Source: Cervus elaphus
Taxonomy: Eukaryota; Chordata; Mammalia; Artiodactyla; Cervidae
Direction of reading: 5' to 3'
Assembly (NCBI RefSeq): GCF_910594005.1
Contig: NC_057831.1
Coordinates: 36,910,001-36,974,000 of the forward strand
Length of the DNA: 64,000 nucleotides
In this document: one piece after another, positions 23,901-38,900 of the stretch
Layout of the letters: each line of letters begins with the position of its first letter
How positions within the stretch are numbered: position 1 is the first letter of the stretch
Position numbers and translations under genes: made by a program
Notes under the pieces: model-generated
What the model was told of the DNA's origin: nothing
Databases searched by the model: none
What the model saw: only the letters and a program-made list of their open reading frames with translations

Positions 23901-26900
23901 TAAAAGTATCTAGTTTTATGACATATATTTAAATATTATTCATGCATATACATATACAGGCGCATATACATATACAGATGCATATACAAGGGTAAAAGTT
24001 ACTTTTAGCACTTTGTGCAAGGCATTGTTCTAAATACTTTACCTATATTAACAAATTTAGCCCTTATAAAAAATGCAATGAGGTATATTTTCTGAGGCTG
24101 TCTCAATTGTTCAATTTTAAGTTCAAAACCACTTTGCTGGATATGCTGACAAACAGAACCAAGCCAGTTGACAGTAAGTACGTGTGAAAAGGAAACACTT
24201 TTTACAAAAGTTTATTATGGCACAATCACAGAGTACTAGCTGTTTATTTATTTTGTCTGACTGTGGCTCAATGGTAAAGAACCCGCCTGCCAATCCAGGA
24301 GACGTCAGAGATGCAGGTTCAATCCCTGGGTTGAGAAGATCCCCTGGAGTAGGAAATGGTGACCCACTCCAGTATTCTTGCCTGGAGAATCCCATGGACA
24401 GAGGAGCCTGGTAGGTTACAATCCATAGGGTCACAAAGAGTTGGACATGACTAAAATGACTTAGCACACAGTCATTTATTTGCATCTGAATTTCAAGACT
24501 CCTCCAGCACTTCCATTCCCACTACTATGTTTTCCCATTAGATTGGACCTTCCTACATATATTGTTAATCCCAATCAAATCCACATCTGCCTTGCCTCTC
24601 TGAGCACCATTCAGAAGACTACTGGCACTATTCTCAAGATAAAAGCCCTGTACCTAGGCCCAAGCGCTATCCTTTATTAATGAGGCCCTAATACGTCTCA
24701 AGGCCAACCCAACCTAAATTATGACGGTCTCTCTTGCCTTCTTTATTATAGTATAAGCTCCGTGAATGCTATGACCACCATTGATTTCACTACTGGGTCG
24801 CTCCCTTATCACCCAGCCATTGTGCACTGAAAAAGATACTCATCATTTGATTTGCTAACAAAGACAAAAGAAATAAGCACACATACCTGTATTTTTAAAA
24901 GTGAGTCTGCATACAGTAGTTTTATTTTTGACAGAATATTAAAGATAAATGGAAAACGACTGAATATGACAGGATACTGGACGTCTACTGAAATGTCCTA
25001 AAAATGGAAATGACAACAATTTTGATAAATGAAAGGACAGAGAAATCTTACACCTTACTTCTTAGCCTTAAATCCCTGATGGTTTCAGGTCTCAATACTT
25101 AGAGCCAAAGCAATCCAAAATGTTGGCCAGTGGTGCTAGGTTATATACAATTCTAAGAAAATGTTTTATGTATCAATGAAAGGTACATAAACCTAGTATT
25201 TTCAGTGCTCATTTAATTTCACCATTAATTATGAACTCCAGACACTTTCCCAAAAAGTCTGTTCTGCTCCTACCTTTATTTCTGAAATGTGAATTAGTTT
25301 ACATGTATTTAGTAAATAGGGGAGTGATGTAATATAGAAAACTGGTTAGCTCAGACCTGATTTTTGCCAGGCAAAGGACAACGTGCTAGTAGAATGAGAA
25401 TCTTCAGAGAAAAGGAGAAAAAATAGATTAGCTGCTGAACTGGCAGCCAGAGCTCTTTAGCTTTATTTTAATAAAAAAGGAGTAAGTACTAACACTCAGG
25501 GAACCCTCACCAAAGTTACAGCCTTATACTATTGGCCCCTGGTGAGTCACCTGCCTCCTATGCCCACCTTAAAAGCAAAGCTCCACCCTCATCTGTTATC
25601 TCAGTACCACTGGTCCTCTAATTAGCCTGTGGATAGATTTCTATCCTTAGGTTTTTGTGCATTTTTTATCTTCTCATGGCACTCTCCATGTGATCTGAGC
25701 TATCTCCCCAGGTAGCAGGCACTTTTCTATCATAGTTCTGGCTACAAAATTGCAGAGGTTTTGAGGGGCATGCCTTGTTTTTCTCATAAGCCCTACTATT
25801 TCTATTGGGCAATTTTGCAGAGTGTTAAGAATTTTTGGAAATTCGTACAAAGTTAAAGCACAAGTGCCTATATTAACTTACCAATGATCAATACCCTCTT
25901 TAAATACGCCATACTTACTGAGTTCACTTTCCAGGAGGACCTTCTATATGCATCTACATAAAAATCAAGCCGCTGTGCGAGTTCATTTATTTCAAAGATA
26001 TTTTCAGGTAGTTGACATTTAGTCTTGTTTACCTTAAATAAAATATGACCTGTGAGAAAGTTTTATACATAAAGACAATTTTGCTTAATGGCTATCAATT
26101 AGACTACCAGAATAAATAGCAAGTTAAAGATACTTTAATGACCAGAATTTAGTTCTATTCAATTACCTCATTGCCAAAGCCCTCAACTTTCAGGAGCATA
26201 AAGAATACCTGTGATTTAATAGTAGAAATTGATGGTATGATGATAAACTTCTACTTACTTTTAATCCCTAGTTTGGGAATTAGATACCACATGTTGTAAC
26301 TAACCATTCACATGCTCCAACTAAGATCCGATACCACCAAATAAATAAATATTTAAAAATAAATAAATGAATGAAATTGATATGGAAGAGCCAAATGCCA
26401 AAAATAGCCAAGATTCAGTTTAAGAACAAGGTAAGAGTATTTCTTTTAGAAAAATATAAACAATACAGAGCCACATAAAACGACTAACAGTGCAGAAGAG
26501 AGCCTGGAAATGAATCTCACACACAGAAACTTGCTTTATGACAGTTTACATCTCCTATCAGTGTAGAAAGGAGAGGATTTCAGTTAAGTGGTGCTAGGTA
26601 ATTATTTACAAATCGAAAATAATGAAAATAAATTTTCAATTGGTTTAAACAGCAAACTGTGAAAGGCAAAGCTAACTGCAATACTCCCTTCAGACCTGGA
26701 CAAGACTGACCTCTGCCCTGGGTCTCTGATTTAAAGGTCTTTGCTCTGGCCTTTCTCCAGCCAATCCCCTTTCCCCAAGGGGTATGCTGGGCCAAGGGCT
26801 GTGTCTATGCAGCCCACATATTCCCATCTACACTGAGCTCGAGAACCCAAGATCTAAGTCCCTGCTCAAATGGCTCCAAGAGCCCCAGGACCTGCACAGG

Positions 26901-29900
26901 CCTCTCCCTCCACTTGCTCTCTAGGGTGTGGAAGTCACAGGTGAGCACACCCCAACGCTCCCGCGCACCAGGGCTGCTGCTGAAGGTGGGGACAGAACAG
27001 AGACAGGAGGTGAGGGGCGCACACATGGCCATGGGACGCCCCTGGTGTGGGATAAAGCCCAGGTAGGAAAAGCAGGGCAGAGGCCCCGGGATGGGCCAGG
27101 GGGAGGGTTCATTGGCACCTTTGCTCTCAGTGCAGAACTCTGCAAGGAGCTGGTATTTCTAAATTCAAATCTGGCCTCCCCTGACACTGTGCTTACTCCC
27201 TTCAGTCGTGTCTGACTCTTTGCAACCCCATGGACTGCGGCCCACCCGGCTCCTCTGTCCATGGGGATTCTCCAGGCAAGAATACTAGAGTGGGTTGCAC
27301 GCCCTCCTCCAGGGGATCTTTCCAACCCAGGGATCGAAACTAGGTCTCCCACATTGCAGGCAGATTCTTTACCATCTGAGTCACCAGCGAAGCCCTCCCC
27401 TGTCATCAGGAAGGTTTATTTGTCAAGATGGGAGGATAGACTATACTTTATTTCATTCAACAGGTTGTCAGCTAGCTTTCTAACCTTTTATACATTAGAC
27501 ATATGGTACAGGAGCCTCTCCTTGTATTCTCCCTCTTGTCCCAGGGATCATCTCTGTTAGAAGACTATCTGGAGCAGCTCTCAGGGCTAAATCAGGCCCT
27601 CTGCTTACTTTGTAAAATTTCACAAATGCCTAAAATAATTACTGTCTAGTCCCTTCCAAAAAGGAAGCCCTGCTGATCCCTGATTAAGGTGAATAGTTTA
27701 AAACCCTGAAGTGAAAGAAAAGTTTAAAACAAAACAGATGGAGTAAAGATTACAAAGGAATGGATTGACAGCATCATCTACATTAAAATTAAGATTGTGG
27801 GTTCATCAAAAACCACCAAGACAAGCTGCAAACTGGGACTTGATATTTGCAACACATATAACTGACAAAGGACTAGTATCCAAAATAAAAAGCACTCCTA
27901 TAATCAACAGGAAAAATTTGAACATATTTAAATTGAGCAAAAGGACAAGTATTTTACAGAAGAGGAAACAAGTACTGCAATTATAAAGATGAAAATATGC
28001 TCTAATGCATTAGAACCAGGGAAAAACAATGAAAATCATAATTTGCCATCATTTCAATGTGGTACTAAAAATACTTTCCAAATTTTAAAGTCAGACATGG
28101 GGCAAGAGAATTCTCATCATCTCCTGGAGACAATTTAAACTGGTCCAACCACTTTGGAAGACTGTCACTACCAATAAAGAACAACATAAGTCAATTCTAT
28201 CAATTCCAGAATTAGGGATGGAAACTAAAAACTAACACTTGATACACAATACATATCTTTTACTATACATATCTCGTAGTGATGAACCCTCTTACTATAC
28301 ATATCTCTTAGGGAGACACCCTCTCCCCCCACCAAATAGAACTGCAAACAGTACATACTACATATCAATCAATACTGGAATGGGAGGGGAATATGTATAC
28401 CTATGGCTGATTCAAGTTGATGTTTGGCACAAACCAACACAATTCTGTAAAGCAATTATCCTTCAATTAAAAAATAAATAAATTCAAAATTTAAAAAACC
28501 AAAGCAACAAAAAATATGTTCTCTTTATAATATAAAATCCAACATATCTTAGTTACATTAGAGTAAGTACTTTGGGGTTTTTTTGACATGGAATTTTGTT
28601 TTATAATTATTTACTATACTCTCTACAATGTTTTTTCACTTTCTGTTTGTATGTTTTGCTTGACAAATTCGAAAAAACACTCTTTTTTCTATTTGTTACA
28701 CTAAAAGTTGAAAAGTATTTTAAAGTTTTTCTAGTAATTAAAATTTAAATTGGCTTTATTCTTTGTGTACTTTTAGCTTTATGTTTTGAAGCTGCTGCTG
28801 TTGTTTTGAAGCTGTTTGGTTTCACAAAAGATAAATATTCATGGTAGTTCATAATTTAGCAATAAAAATAAAGTACATGTAATTTTTGCCTGGATTAAAA
28901 AAAATACTGGAATGGGTATTTATGGTACAGACATACTATAAACTCAGGAGAGAAAATGAGTGAAATACAGACAGATGTATTAATCTGGATGAATCTATAA
29001 AATGAAACACTATGTAAGCAGTGTATTCTATTCATATTAAATTTTGAAAACAGCAAAATTAAACAGCATAGTGTCTAAAGTTACATATAACTATAAAACA
29101 ATAAGGAAGTGTTAAGGGAACAAGTAACTGAAAATCCGGGATCCTGGTTGCCTTCAGGTGAGAAAGTACAACCTGTGAGAGACACACAGGCATTCCCAAA
29201 GTACTAGAGATGTTTTCTTTTTTAACACGGGTGGCAGTTACACATGTCTGTTTTGCTACTTGTCTTTAAACTGTACACAGATACTATACACACTCCTTTA
29301 TATGCATGACTTCACAAAAAACATTTTAAAAAAGCAGTATCAACTTCATGCTTTGTAACAGTCTGTTTAAGATTCAAGCCAGGTGAAATCAAGAAAATTC
29401 TTATTGCAAAATAAAGATATATGGGTTTCTAAATCAGCACTTACCCTATACAGCTTTTTCAACATTTCTAGGAGAGCTTTAATGTGACAGTTATTCTCAG
29501 AACTTTCAGTCCAAGAATGCAGTTGAGCAACAATGGCTCTTTTAAACATCTGGACCAGATTGATGAAAGCAGATTCTTTCAGAGATGCCCAATATTCCTC
29601 TGAGGGATACAAAGGTAGATAACTGTTAGCATGTAATGTTTCTTGGATTCTTAAACACAAAAAAGTAGTCAATATTTTCTTAAGTAGTCACAAAATTATT
29701 TTCTAAAAGTAGTCAATATTTTCTAAAACAGAGTATTTCATATGTATTATAGGTATCAATATAAAAACACATTTGTAATAAACTTTTCAGTAAATACAAT
29801 TGCAATTGAAAATTTAGATGTCCTCAAAGAATTAAGTTTAAATGAAAGTTTAATGTCCTCAAAAAAAAAAAAACAAACAAACAATGCCTTAACAGTAACA

Positions 29901-32900
29901 GAACCACAAACTTGATCTAATTAATTTGTGAGGGGGGGGAAGCTAGACAAAATTAATTAGTCACATTTTTTGCCCCAGTGAAATAGCATACAGTATGAAA
30001 CACCAGATAAAGAACTATTTGTGATTATGACTTTTTCCACTCTGAGCATGAGTTTTTAACTCTTAAAAACCACCTTTCAGCATTGTGAAAAAGAAAACTG
30101 CTTTAAACAACTTCATCACTTACAACATGACTTAAGAAAAATATAAGAAAGGTTTTCCCTGAGCTGAATATGCTGTGTCGAAGACATCAACAAAGTTTAA
30201 TCAAGCCCTAGACCTAACTTCCAGTGTATTAGGAACACTGGGAAGAGTAAACAATCAGACAAATCTAGATGTGAAACACTGTACAGAAAAACTGACCCAG
30301 GCTCTTCTTTAAAAAAAATTCTGCAATATGCTTTTTGAGACAAGTGCAGAAATCTAAACATGGCCTAGATATGTGATATGGTGGAATCATGTCTAATCTT
30401 ATTAGGTGTGATAACAAAGTCATAGTAATACAGGATTCCATATCCTTACGAGATGTGCATGCAAATAATATGGGTAAATATCTCCAATTTACTTTCATAG
30501 AGTTCAACAAAAATGAAACTTAATCTGTACATCAAGAGGGAGATGCTTACACAATATAACTGCTATTGACTCTCAGAGAGTATCTGGGATTCACTGTACT
30601 AGTCTTTCAATGTCTGGGAATGAAGTTTTTCTTAATGAAAAGTAGCGGGCAAAGGACCTCGTGACCAAGTCACACATGTATCATTACAAGATTACTAAAA
30701 AGTGACTAGAACAATCCATTTTGGATGACACAGTAATGATTACAGCATGTTTATATGCTAAGAATATAAACTAAAAAACATAAATATGTTTACAGTTATC
30801 TACCTAAGTTTTGCTATAACTTTGCTAGGTGTTTCCATTGAGAAGATTGTCATGTATTTTCAAGTGTAAACCATCAATCTTACCCAGAACCCCTGACATC
30901 TGGTCATTCATTTTACAAACAGCCTCTGCAAATGGAACCACCAGGCTCTCCCAGTTGCTACTATCATGCATCACAGGACATTCTGGGAGAAGGAAGAAAA
31001 CTTCTAACGCTTCTTGGTGTGGAGAATGAAATGGAAGATTTTTGAGCAGATTATCCCTGAGACATGACGTTATCTGTAGTCAAAAAGGATCCGGGAAAAG
31101 ACAAGTCAAACACAGCAGGAACTGGGTGCAGTTACTGTAATAAAATAAAGCGTGGAACCTGGAGTTTCATTCCACCATGAAATTGGAATGATCACTTCAT
31201 CTTTCTAAAACCCATATTTACAATTCATCTCATCTACCCTCCCAAGTACCTAGGAGTACGTATTTGACAAGTGTTTTCCCCATCCAATTGTTGGTGTTTA
31301 TGTAGGAGATCAAGAAGAAATCACATGTGCAAGATTGTACTAAATGCACAATGGACTTAGAATTAAAAGGCAGCCCCCTAATAAGTTCCATAGTCTTCCC
31401 TCCAGCTCCATTATCACACCTCATTTATTAAAGAGGAAGAATATGCCAGAATCTCCCAAAGTAAAACAAAAATTAAAAAACAAAAACAAAAAGGAACTAC
31501 AATGAAAATCAATATGGTTTCCTGTTATCTTCTCACAGAATCACCTTTCTCATCAAACTCTCTCCACCAAACTCTAGTTTCTCTCTCTTCCAATATTACA
31601 ATTTCCCCAATTCAGAATGCAAGTTGAAGAAAAATCTGAAGAAATTTGAAGAAAAAAGTTGAAGAAAAAAATCAAATGGAATTGTGAATTTGTATGTGTT
31701 ATATGGGCTGAGGTAACAGTAATAATTTGCCTAATAGCCCACTAAGATAAGCTAGTTTACAGGGTTTTTATTATTTGCCAGATATTGTGCTAATTCACAT
31801 ATATAAGGTCATCTATTCTTGTCATTTCTCTGTATAATAGATATTATTATCCCCGATTTATGAGAACTCTGCATGTCAGAGAAATTAACTTACTCAGGGT
31901 CACAGTACTAAGAAAGAATCTCTCCTGGTTCCTTGACTCCAAAGCTCAATCACTGAATTAGAAGATACTAGCAAATGGTATGGAGAAGGCAATGGCACCC
32001 CACTCTAGTACTCTTGCCTGGAAAATCCCATGGATGGAGGAGCCTGGTAGGCTGCAGTCCATGGGGTCTCGAAGAGTCAGACATGACTGAACGACTTCAC
32101 TTTCACTTTTCACTTTCATGCACTGGAGAAGGAAATGGCAACCCACTCCAGTATTCTTGCCTGGAGAATCCCAGGGATGGGGGAGCCTGGTGGGCTGCCG
32201 TCTATGGGGTCGCACAGAGTCGGACACGACTGAAGTGACTTAGCAGCAGCAGTCGCAGCAGATGGTATCTCTAAATGTACAAATTCTTACAACTATCTAT
32301 TGTAAACATATTGGGCTCTCTCTACTAGGTTCGATCTTCATGCACACCTGTTACTGCACTGTAACCCATTTCCGTGCCTCCCTCTTCCTCTGTGCTATTC
32401 ATCATCCACACCCCCAAGCCTCCCAGCCCTTTAGAACCACTGCAAAACTCTGGAGCCAGTGACAGAGTTTCACATCTTAGGCCTTGGTGCACACCCTCCT
32501 GAATGCCTGGTTTGTCTCTCCCCTGTAGGAACCTGGTACACTCCCCCTCCCCCCAGGCACCTTGTTTTGAGCACTCTAAATAGAACCAACCATTCACAGC
32601 CCTAAGTAATGACTGAATTCATTCACCCAAAAATGTTTATTATACACCCACTATGTTCTAAGCTAGGCAGTAGGGAAGACAGTGGAATGTAAAACACATC
32701 CAGTCTTCACACTGACATCTGCACAAAGGTTATCTGTCTCCCTTCATGAACTAAGAGCCTCTAAGAATGGGGAGCATGTCTCTCTCATCTGCATCAGGAA
32801 TCCCACCACAGTGCCCTACTCATGGCAGTATTCAACTGTTCGCTAAATAAATGAAGGAAGGCCAAGTCTGTGAGTTCATATCACAGAAATCTCAAAATAG

Positions 32901-35900
32901 AAAGAAACATTATAGGTCTTTTGATCCAACTATCTCATCTGAAACAATGGGAGATGCTCCACGATTATGTTGCTTGCACTGTATGTGATACTGTTCGGCA
33001 CAACCAAGGTATATTAGCCTTAGTGATGAACTGGTCCAAGCTCTTCCCTTCACAAATGCAGAAATGGTTTTCTATTTTTGGTGATCTTTCTAAGTGCTGC
33101 AGAGTCCTGGATAAAGGTGCTTAATTAGGGATCCATTTTACTTCAGACTCCTAATTGGGCTGTGGTTCTACCAAAGTTAACATAATTAAATTTTTCGTCT
33201 TCCCTTGAGAGAAAAGAGTGTGTGTGAGAGAGAACTCACAGCTAAGATACAGAATGCGGACTGCGACAAGACAGAGCAAGAGAGCAGGGAGAGAATGAGT
33301 GGCTATGGAGAGGGAAAGAGAATGAGAGCCACAGAAGCAGAAGGAAAGACCAAATCGGGGAGGGAGGGAAAAGCAAAGAGAGGAGAAGTGAAAGTGGGGG
33401 AGAGAAAAGAACCAGAGACCTAGGAAGAAACAGACTGAGGGAAGAACACAGATAATACTACCCCTAGATCAATCAGTATAGTAGAACAGGGAAATAAATT
33501 AATAAAAGCTATATATTAGGAAAGGCTATATTTAAAAAGGAAGTATATCTGAAGCATCTCCAAGTGGGAAGCCTAAAGATAGTAATAACAGTGCTGAAAC
33601 ATAGAAGCAACAATCACAGAAAGAATAAGAACATTCTAGAATCTAGAGAAAAGGAACAGCAAAGCAACGAAACACAGAAGAACCCACACAGCTCTTTGTG
33701 AGGGGGACAGTCACATTAGAAAAGGTGTTCTCATTTCTATACTTAAGTGTAAAATAACTGCAAATAATATGCTGCTCTTATTCTGGTGTAACTGCCTCAG
33801 CAAATATTTTAATCACCTTCCTAAAACCAGAGTTGAAAACATTTCCTCTAGGGGAGTCTGTGCATATACGTGTAAACATGTGTGGTACAGATAAACTGTT
33901 TTGACTATCTGTAACCTATGTTCCTACTATATCATCTATTTACCCTATGTGGGGAAACTCCTGAGTACTATCGGAGTTTAACTTAATTTATATGAGCCAC
34001 AGGGCTTCAGAGAATATGTGAAAACAAGATATTTCTTCTGAAATTTTGAGTTCTTTTAAAAATGTTTCAGCGTATTTTCTTTTTCCAAGTAACAATCTGA
34101 AGAATACCACCGTTTTAGTAATCCAGTCCTTTTGGGTTAATTCCTTAAAGGTGTTCCTTGCTGTATTTAAGTCCAAATGAATAGATATCATTTCTCCATC
34201 TGTTCTGTGGAAGGAAGATAAAATGAAAGACAGATTGAGTAAGTAAATGAAAAAAGATGCTTCAGAATTAAGTATTTTATTATTTATCCAGATGAAAGTT
34301 TATTCTAAAGCTTGCTTCATTTTAATTATTTTTTCTCACCTTTACAATAACATATGATTGTTTCTAAAATGCCAAAAAATATCAAGTCTGCATTAACAAT
34401 ATATATGCTATCAGACTTTACATCAGATACTGCCTTACCTTAAATGAGTAATCAATAAATATTTATTTTCCAGTAAAGGAAAAAAACACAGCCAAAGATA
34501 AAAGATAAAAGTTTTTCTTGTTTCCCAGTTTCATGAACCAGAAACAGGAACCAAAAAAGGGGTTTCCAAGCAGTAAATCTGTAGTAATCCAATAGAAAAT
34601 TACTAATGAAATGACTATCTTAGCCCAAGAATTATACTGGACTGAATATATTATCTAAAAACAGACACAGTCTTTGGGAAATAATATATTTAGTGTCTGA
34701 AAAGAGACAAATTCTTTTAAATAAATATTATATCAATATTTAGGAAAAGAAGTACAAAGTCATGTTTTCATATACTTAAAAATTCAAAGAAACCTAAGTA
34801 TCCAGAAATAAAGAAACAAATAAATTAAGGTATGTCATTCCCATGGAATACCTGGAAACCATGAAAATAATGTTACGGAGAAATATTGACTATTACAAAA
34901 ATTGAATAAAACCGAAAGTGGACAAAACATTAAATATAAAGAAATATATAAAACAATACCATTTTTTGTAAGAACACATTTGCATAGAAAAAGATATTTA
35001 TACAAACTCTAGCTATTATGTGTAAGTGCTGAATTTTGGCTGATTTTCATTTTTGTTGCTGTTTCGTGTCTTTTTTTTTACATTTTCTACAGCAAACATA
35101 TATGTGCTTTTGTAGGGAAAAAGGTGATTTTTTAAATGAGATATTATTTTACCCTCAAACAATTTTCTTTATAATCTTTCACAGTTTTTTAAATGAGACA
35201 TAATTGAAACATAACATTATATTAGTTTCAGGTGTGTACAACATAGTGCATTGATATATGTAGAGCATATATTGTGAAACAATCACTACACAGTTACAAA
35301 CTTTTTCCTTGTGATGAGAACTTTTAAGATCTATTCTCTTAAGTAAGGAAGGAAGGAAAGTCGCTCAGTCGTGTCCGACTGTTTGCAACCCTATGTACTG
35401 TACAGTCCATGGAATTCTCCAGGCCAGAATACTGGAGTAGGTAGCCTGTCCCGTCTCCAGGGGATCTTCCCAACCCAGGGATCAAACCCAGGTCTCCCAC
35501 ATTGCAGGTGGATTCTTTACCAGCTGAGCCACAATTCTCTTAGCCAACTTTCAAATAAACAATACAGTATTATTAATATTAATCATAGTAACCATGCTAT
35601 TTTTACAGAATGTTAGCAAAATTTTAAATTTATTATAATATATATTACCTTTCCCTTAAAAAACTTCCAGTCAGACACGCAGGAGATGAAAATATCTCTC
35701 TTATTTCCCTATATTAGGAATAAGATCGTGGTTAAAACAAATCAAAATATGTCTCCTTATAGCAAGAGGCATAATAATTGTCCTTCAAACTCCTCCTGCT
35801 ATCTCTAAGTTATTTGAATACTGCCATGTGCATCTGAAAGTCTATTTCATTTGTGAAATCTCAAAATTTCAGAAGCAAACATGGAAATAAAAAGATATAT

Positions 35901-38900
35901 ACTCAGAGAAGCAACAGGGGAAGAGAACAAGGCTTGACCAAGGGTTAGTATTTTCTTAAGACAAACACAACACTACCAACATACCCAGCTTCCCAAGCCC
36001 TATTTATTTCTATTCTAGTGAAGTGGAAACAAAACAGAGGGTGGGGGGGTATGCTCAGTTCCATCTTAGAAGTAACTGCACAAACAGTTCTTGACCATTT
36101 GTGCTCTGCAAGTCAAGATGCAACTATTTGGTGTAACTACTTTCCAGAATTATAAAGCAATACCTAAAGTGTCTCTAAAAGGAAATGCTTGTAAAAATGA
36201 GTACAATCTTTAACAATGGTAGGAGTTCTATTATTTACAACAAGGTTGCCTAAGGTGTTCAGCTGTGAGTAAGAGTTCAACAAACAAGGGACTCCAAAGT
36301 CAAGCAGGGTTGGGAAACTATAGACTATATTTCCTGCTCAGAGTCACAATTACACAAACATCAAAGGCCCAGAGAAGTCCTGCAGTAAAGAGAGCTGCCC
36401 TCATGGAGCTTATGTGCTAGTTGTGATGGTTAATTCTATGTATCAACTTGGCCAGAGAACTGGTCAAACACCAATGGAGATGTTGCTGTGAAGGTATTTT
36501 TTTAGACAACATTAACATTCAAATCAGCAGAGTTTGAGTAAAGCAGATTACCCTCTATAATGGGGGTGTGCCTTATCCAATCAGTTGTAAAGGTCTTAAG
36601 AGGAAGCATTAAGGTCTCTTAAGAAAGAGGAATTCTGCCTTCAGCCTGCCTTGGGACTCAAGCTGTAGTATCAACTCTTCCCTAGGTCTCCAGCCTGCAG
36701 TCTTGCCTCACAGGTTTTGCACTTGCCACCCTCTACAACTGTGTGTGTGTGCGCTCAGTCACTCAGTTGTGTCTAACTCTTTGTGACCTCCCGGGCTATA
36801 GCCTGCCAGGCTCCTTGGTCCATACGATTTCCCAGGCAAGAATACTGGAATGGGTTACTCCTTAAAATCTCTCTACACACACACACCCTCTACTGGTTCT
36901 GTTTCTCTGAAGATCACCAAGTAGTAGACCACTGGGTGATGATTTAGTCACTAAGTCGTATCCGACTCTTGTGATCCCATGGACTTTAAGTCCACCAGGC
37001 TCCACTGTCCATGGGATTTCCCAGGCAATAAAACTGGAGTGAGTTGCCATTTCCTTTTCCAAGGGATCTTACTGACCCAGGGATCAAACTCTCGTCTCCT
37101 AAATTGCAAGATTCTTTACTTCTGAGCCACTAGGGAAGCCAAACAGACTACTAATGGACCACAAAATCTTACATCTTTGTACTGTGCAAAATCAATTGGG
37201 AAAACACTGATTTTAAAAGCTATATGAGCAGACAGACACTTAGGTTGTACCTTTTTGTATTTTGCCACTGTTTAGTCCCCACATCAGCAATCCATCTCTT
37301 TACAGTGCCTTCATTCAAGGTAGGAATTTTCCTCCTCAGATTCACATAGGAATTCTGTAAACAAACAGAACCACAGAATATAGTAATTTAGATACAATAG
37401 AAATAGGTATTCAACTTTTAGGCAACTTCTAAGGATAAAGCGTAATACTAAGTATGGATAATATAGATCTGGAAAATCACAAAGATTCTACCAAGGAACA
37501 ATTAATCATTTGCCGGGTTGCCAGTTTCTTGACCAAGGATGCTTAGATCCAAAGTAAACTTCTCTGAATGCCCCAACACTGAACGTTTTATATGGGTATG
37601 ACCAGACTAAACTGAACATCAGAGAGTTTGGGGAGATCCTGAAAGGACTGGGTACAGAAGCAGCCAAGAACTCAATTTGCCTTGGTGAAGTAGGATGTGG
37701 AGATTATGGACTGATTATTCATAAGACTATGAACCTCAGGTCTTCGTTAATACTGGCTGGCAAAGTCACTTCAAAATGTTAACCCATTAGCTTCTTAAAA
37801 CCCTGACCAAAATGCCATTTGCAAGGAGCCTCCTGAAAGGTAAGTAGAATCTATGGAAGTCACACTTATTTGACATAACAGTATGGAAAAATCTACCGAT
37901 TCTTGTTGAGTAAAGATGCATGCGGTTTCGACAATAAAGGGTCAATAACGAACTGAACTGAACGTCTAGCCATTCCCCAACATGAGCCTAGGAATCTGAT
38001 CATTTTGGAATTCACCAAATCTAGATTCTGGAAATTTTTGTTTTACTTAAGATACCAAGTTGTAAAACTTCTAGTCTCTAGTCTCCCAAGGCAATACAAA
38101 TAACAACAAAAGTAAACAAATGGGACCTAATCAAACTTACAAGCTTTTGCACAGCAAATGGAATCATAAAGATGGAAAAGACAACCTATGGAATGGGAGA
38201 AAATATCTGCAGACAACATGACTGACATGGGCTTAACCTCCAAAGTATAAAAATAGCTCAGCAACTCAACAATGAAAAAACAAACAACCAAATGGGAAAA
38301 TGGGTAGAAGACCTTAACAGAAATTTCTCTAAGGAAGACATACAGATGGCCAGTAGGTACATGAAGACGCTCAACATCACACATATTAGAGAAACGCAAA
38401 TCAAAACTACAATGAGGTACCACTTCACACTGGTCAGAATGGTCATTATTAAAAAGTCTACAAATAACAAATGCTGGAGAAGATGTGGAGAAAAGAGAAT
38501 CATCCTATATTGTTGGTAGGAATGTAAGTTGGTGCAGCCACTATGGAAAACAGAACGGAGGACCCTCAGAAAACTAAAACTAGAACTACTACATGATACA
38601 GCAATCCCACTCCTGGGTATATACCCACGAAAAACTGTAATTCAAAAAGATACATGTACCCCCACATTCACAGTAGCATTATTCACAATAGCCAGAACAT
38701 GGAAACAACCTAAATGTCTGTCAACAGAAGAATGGATAAAAAAGATGTGACACGCATATACAATGGAATATACTCAGCCATAAAAAGAAAAAAAATAATG
38801 CCACTTGTAGCAACATGGAAGGCAACTAGAGATTATCAAACTAAGTGAAGTAAGTCAGGAAGAGTAAGTACCATATGATACCACTTATATGTGAAATCTA

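Noticed and set aside
26805..27215. G+C-rich ORFs as possible exons near 27 kb
   Set aside because: Several frames are open on both strands, there is no homology to HERC5 between exons 13 and 14, and part of it is a SINE.
29600..29660. Upstream AG (about 29651) as acceptor of HERC5 exon 13
   Set aside because: The open frame extends there, but joining exon 12 would add non-homologous residues and break phase. The AG at 29601-29600 gives VLEEYW.
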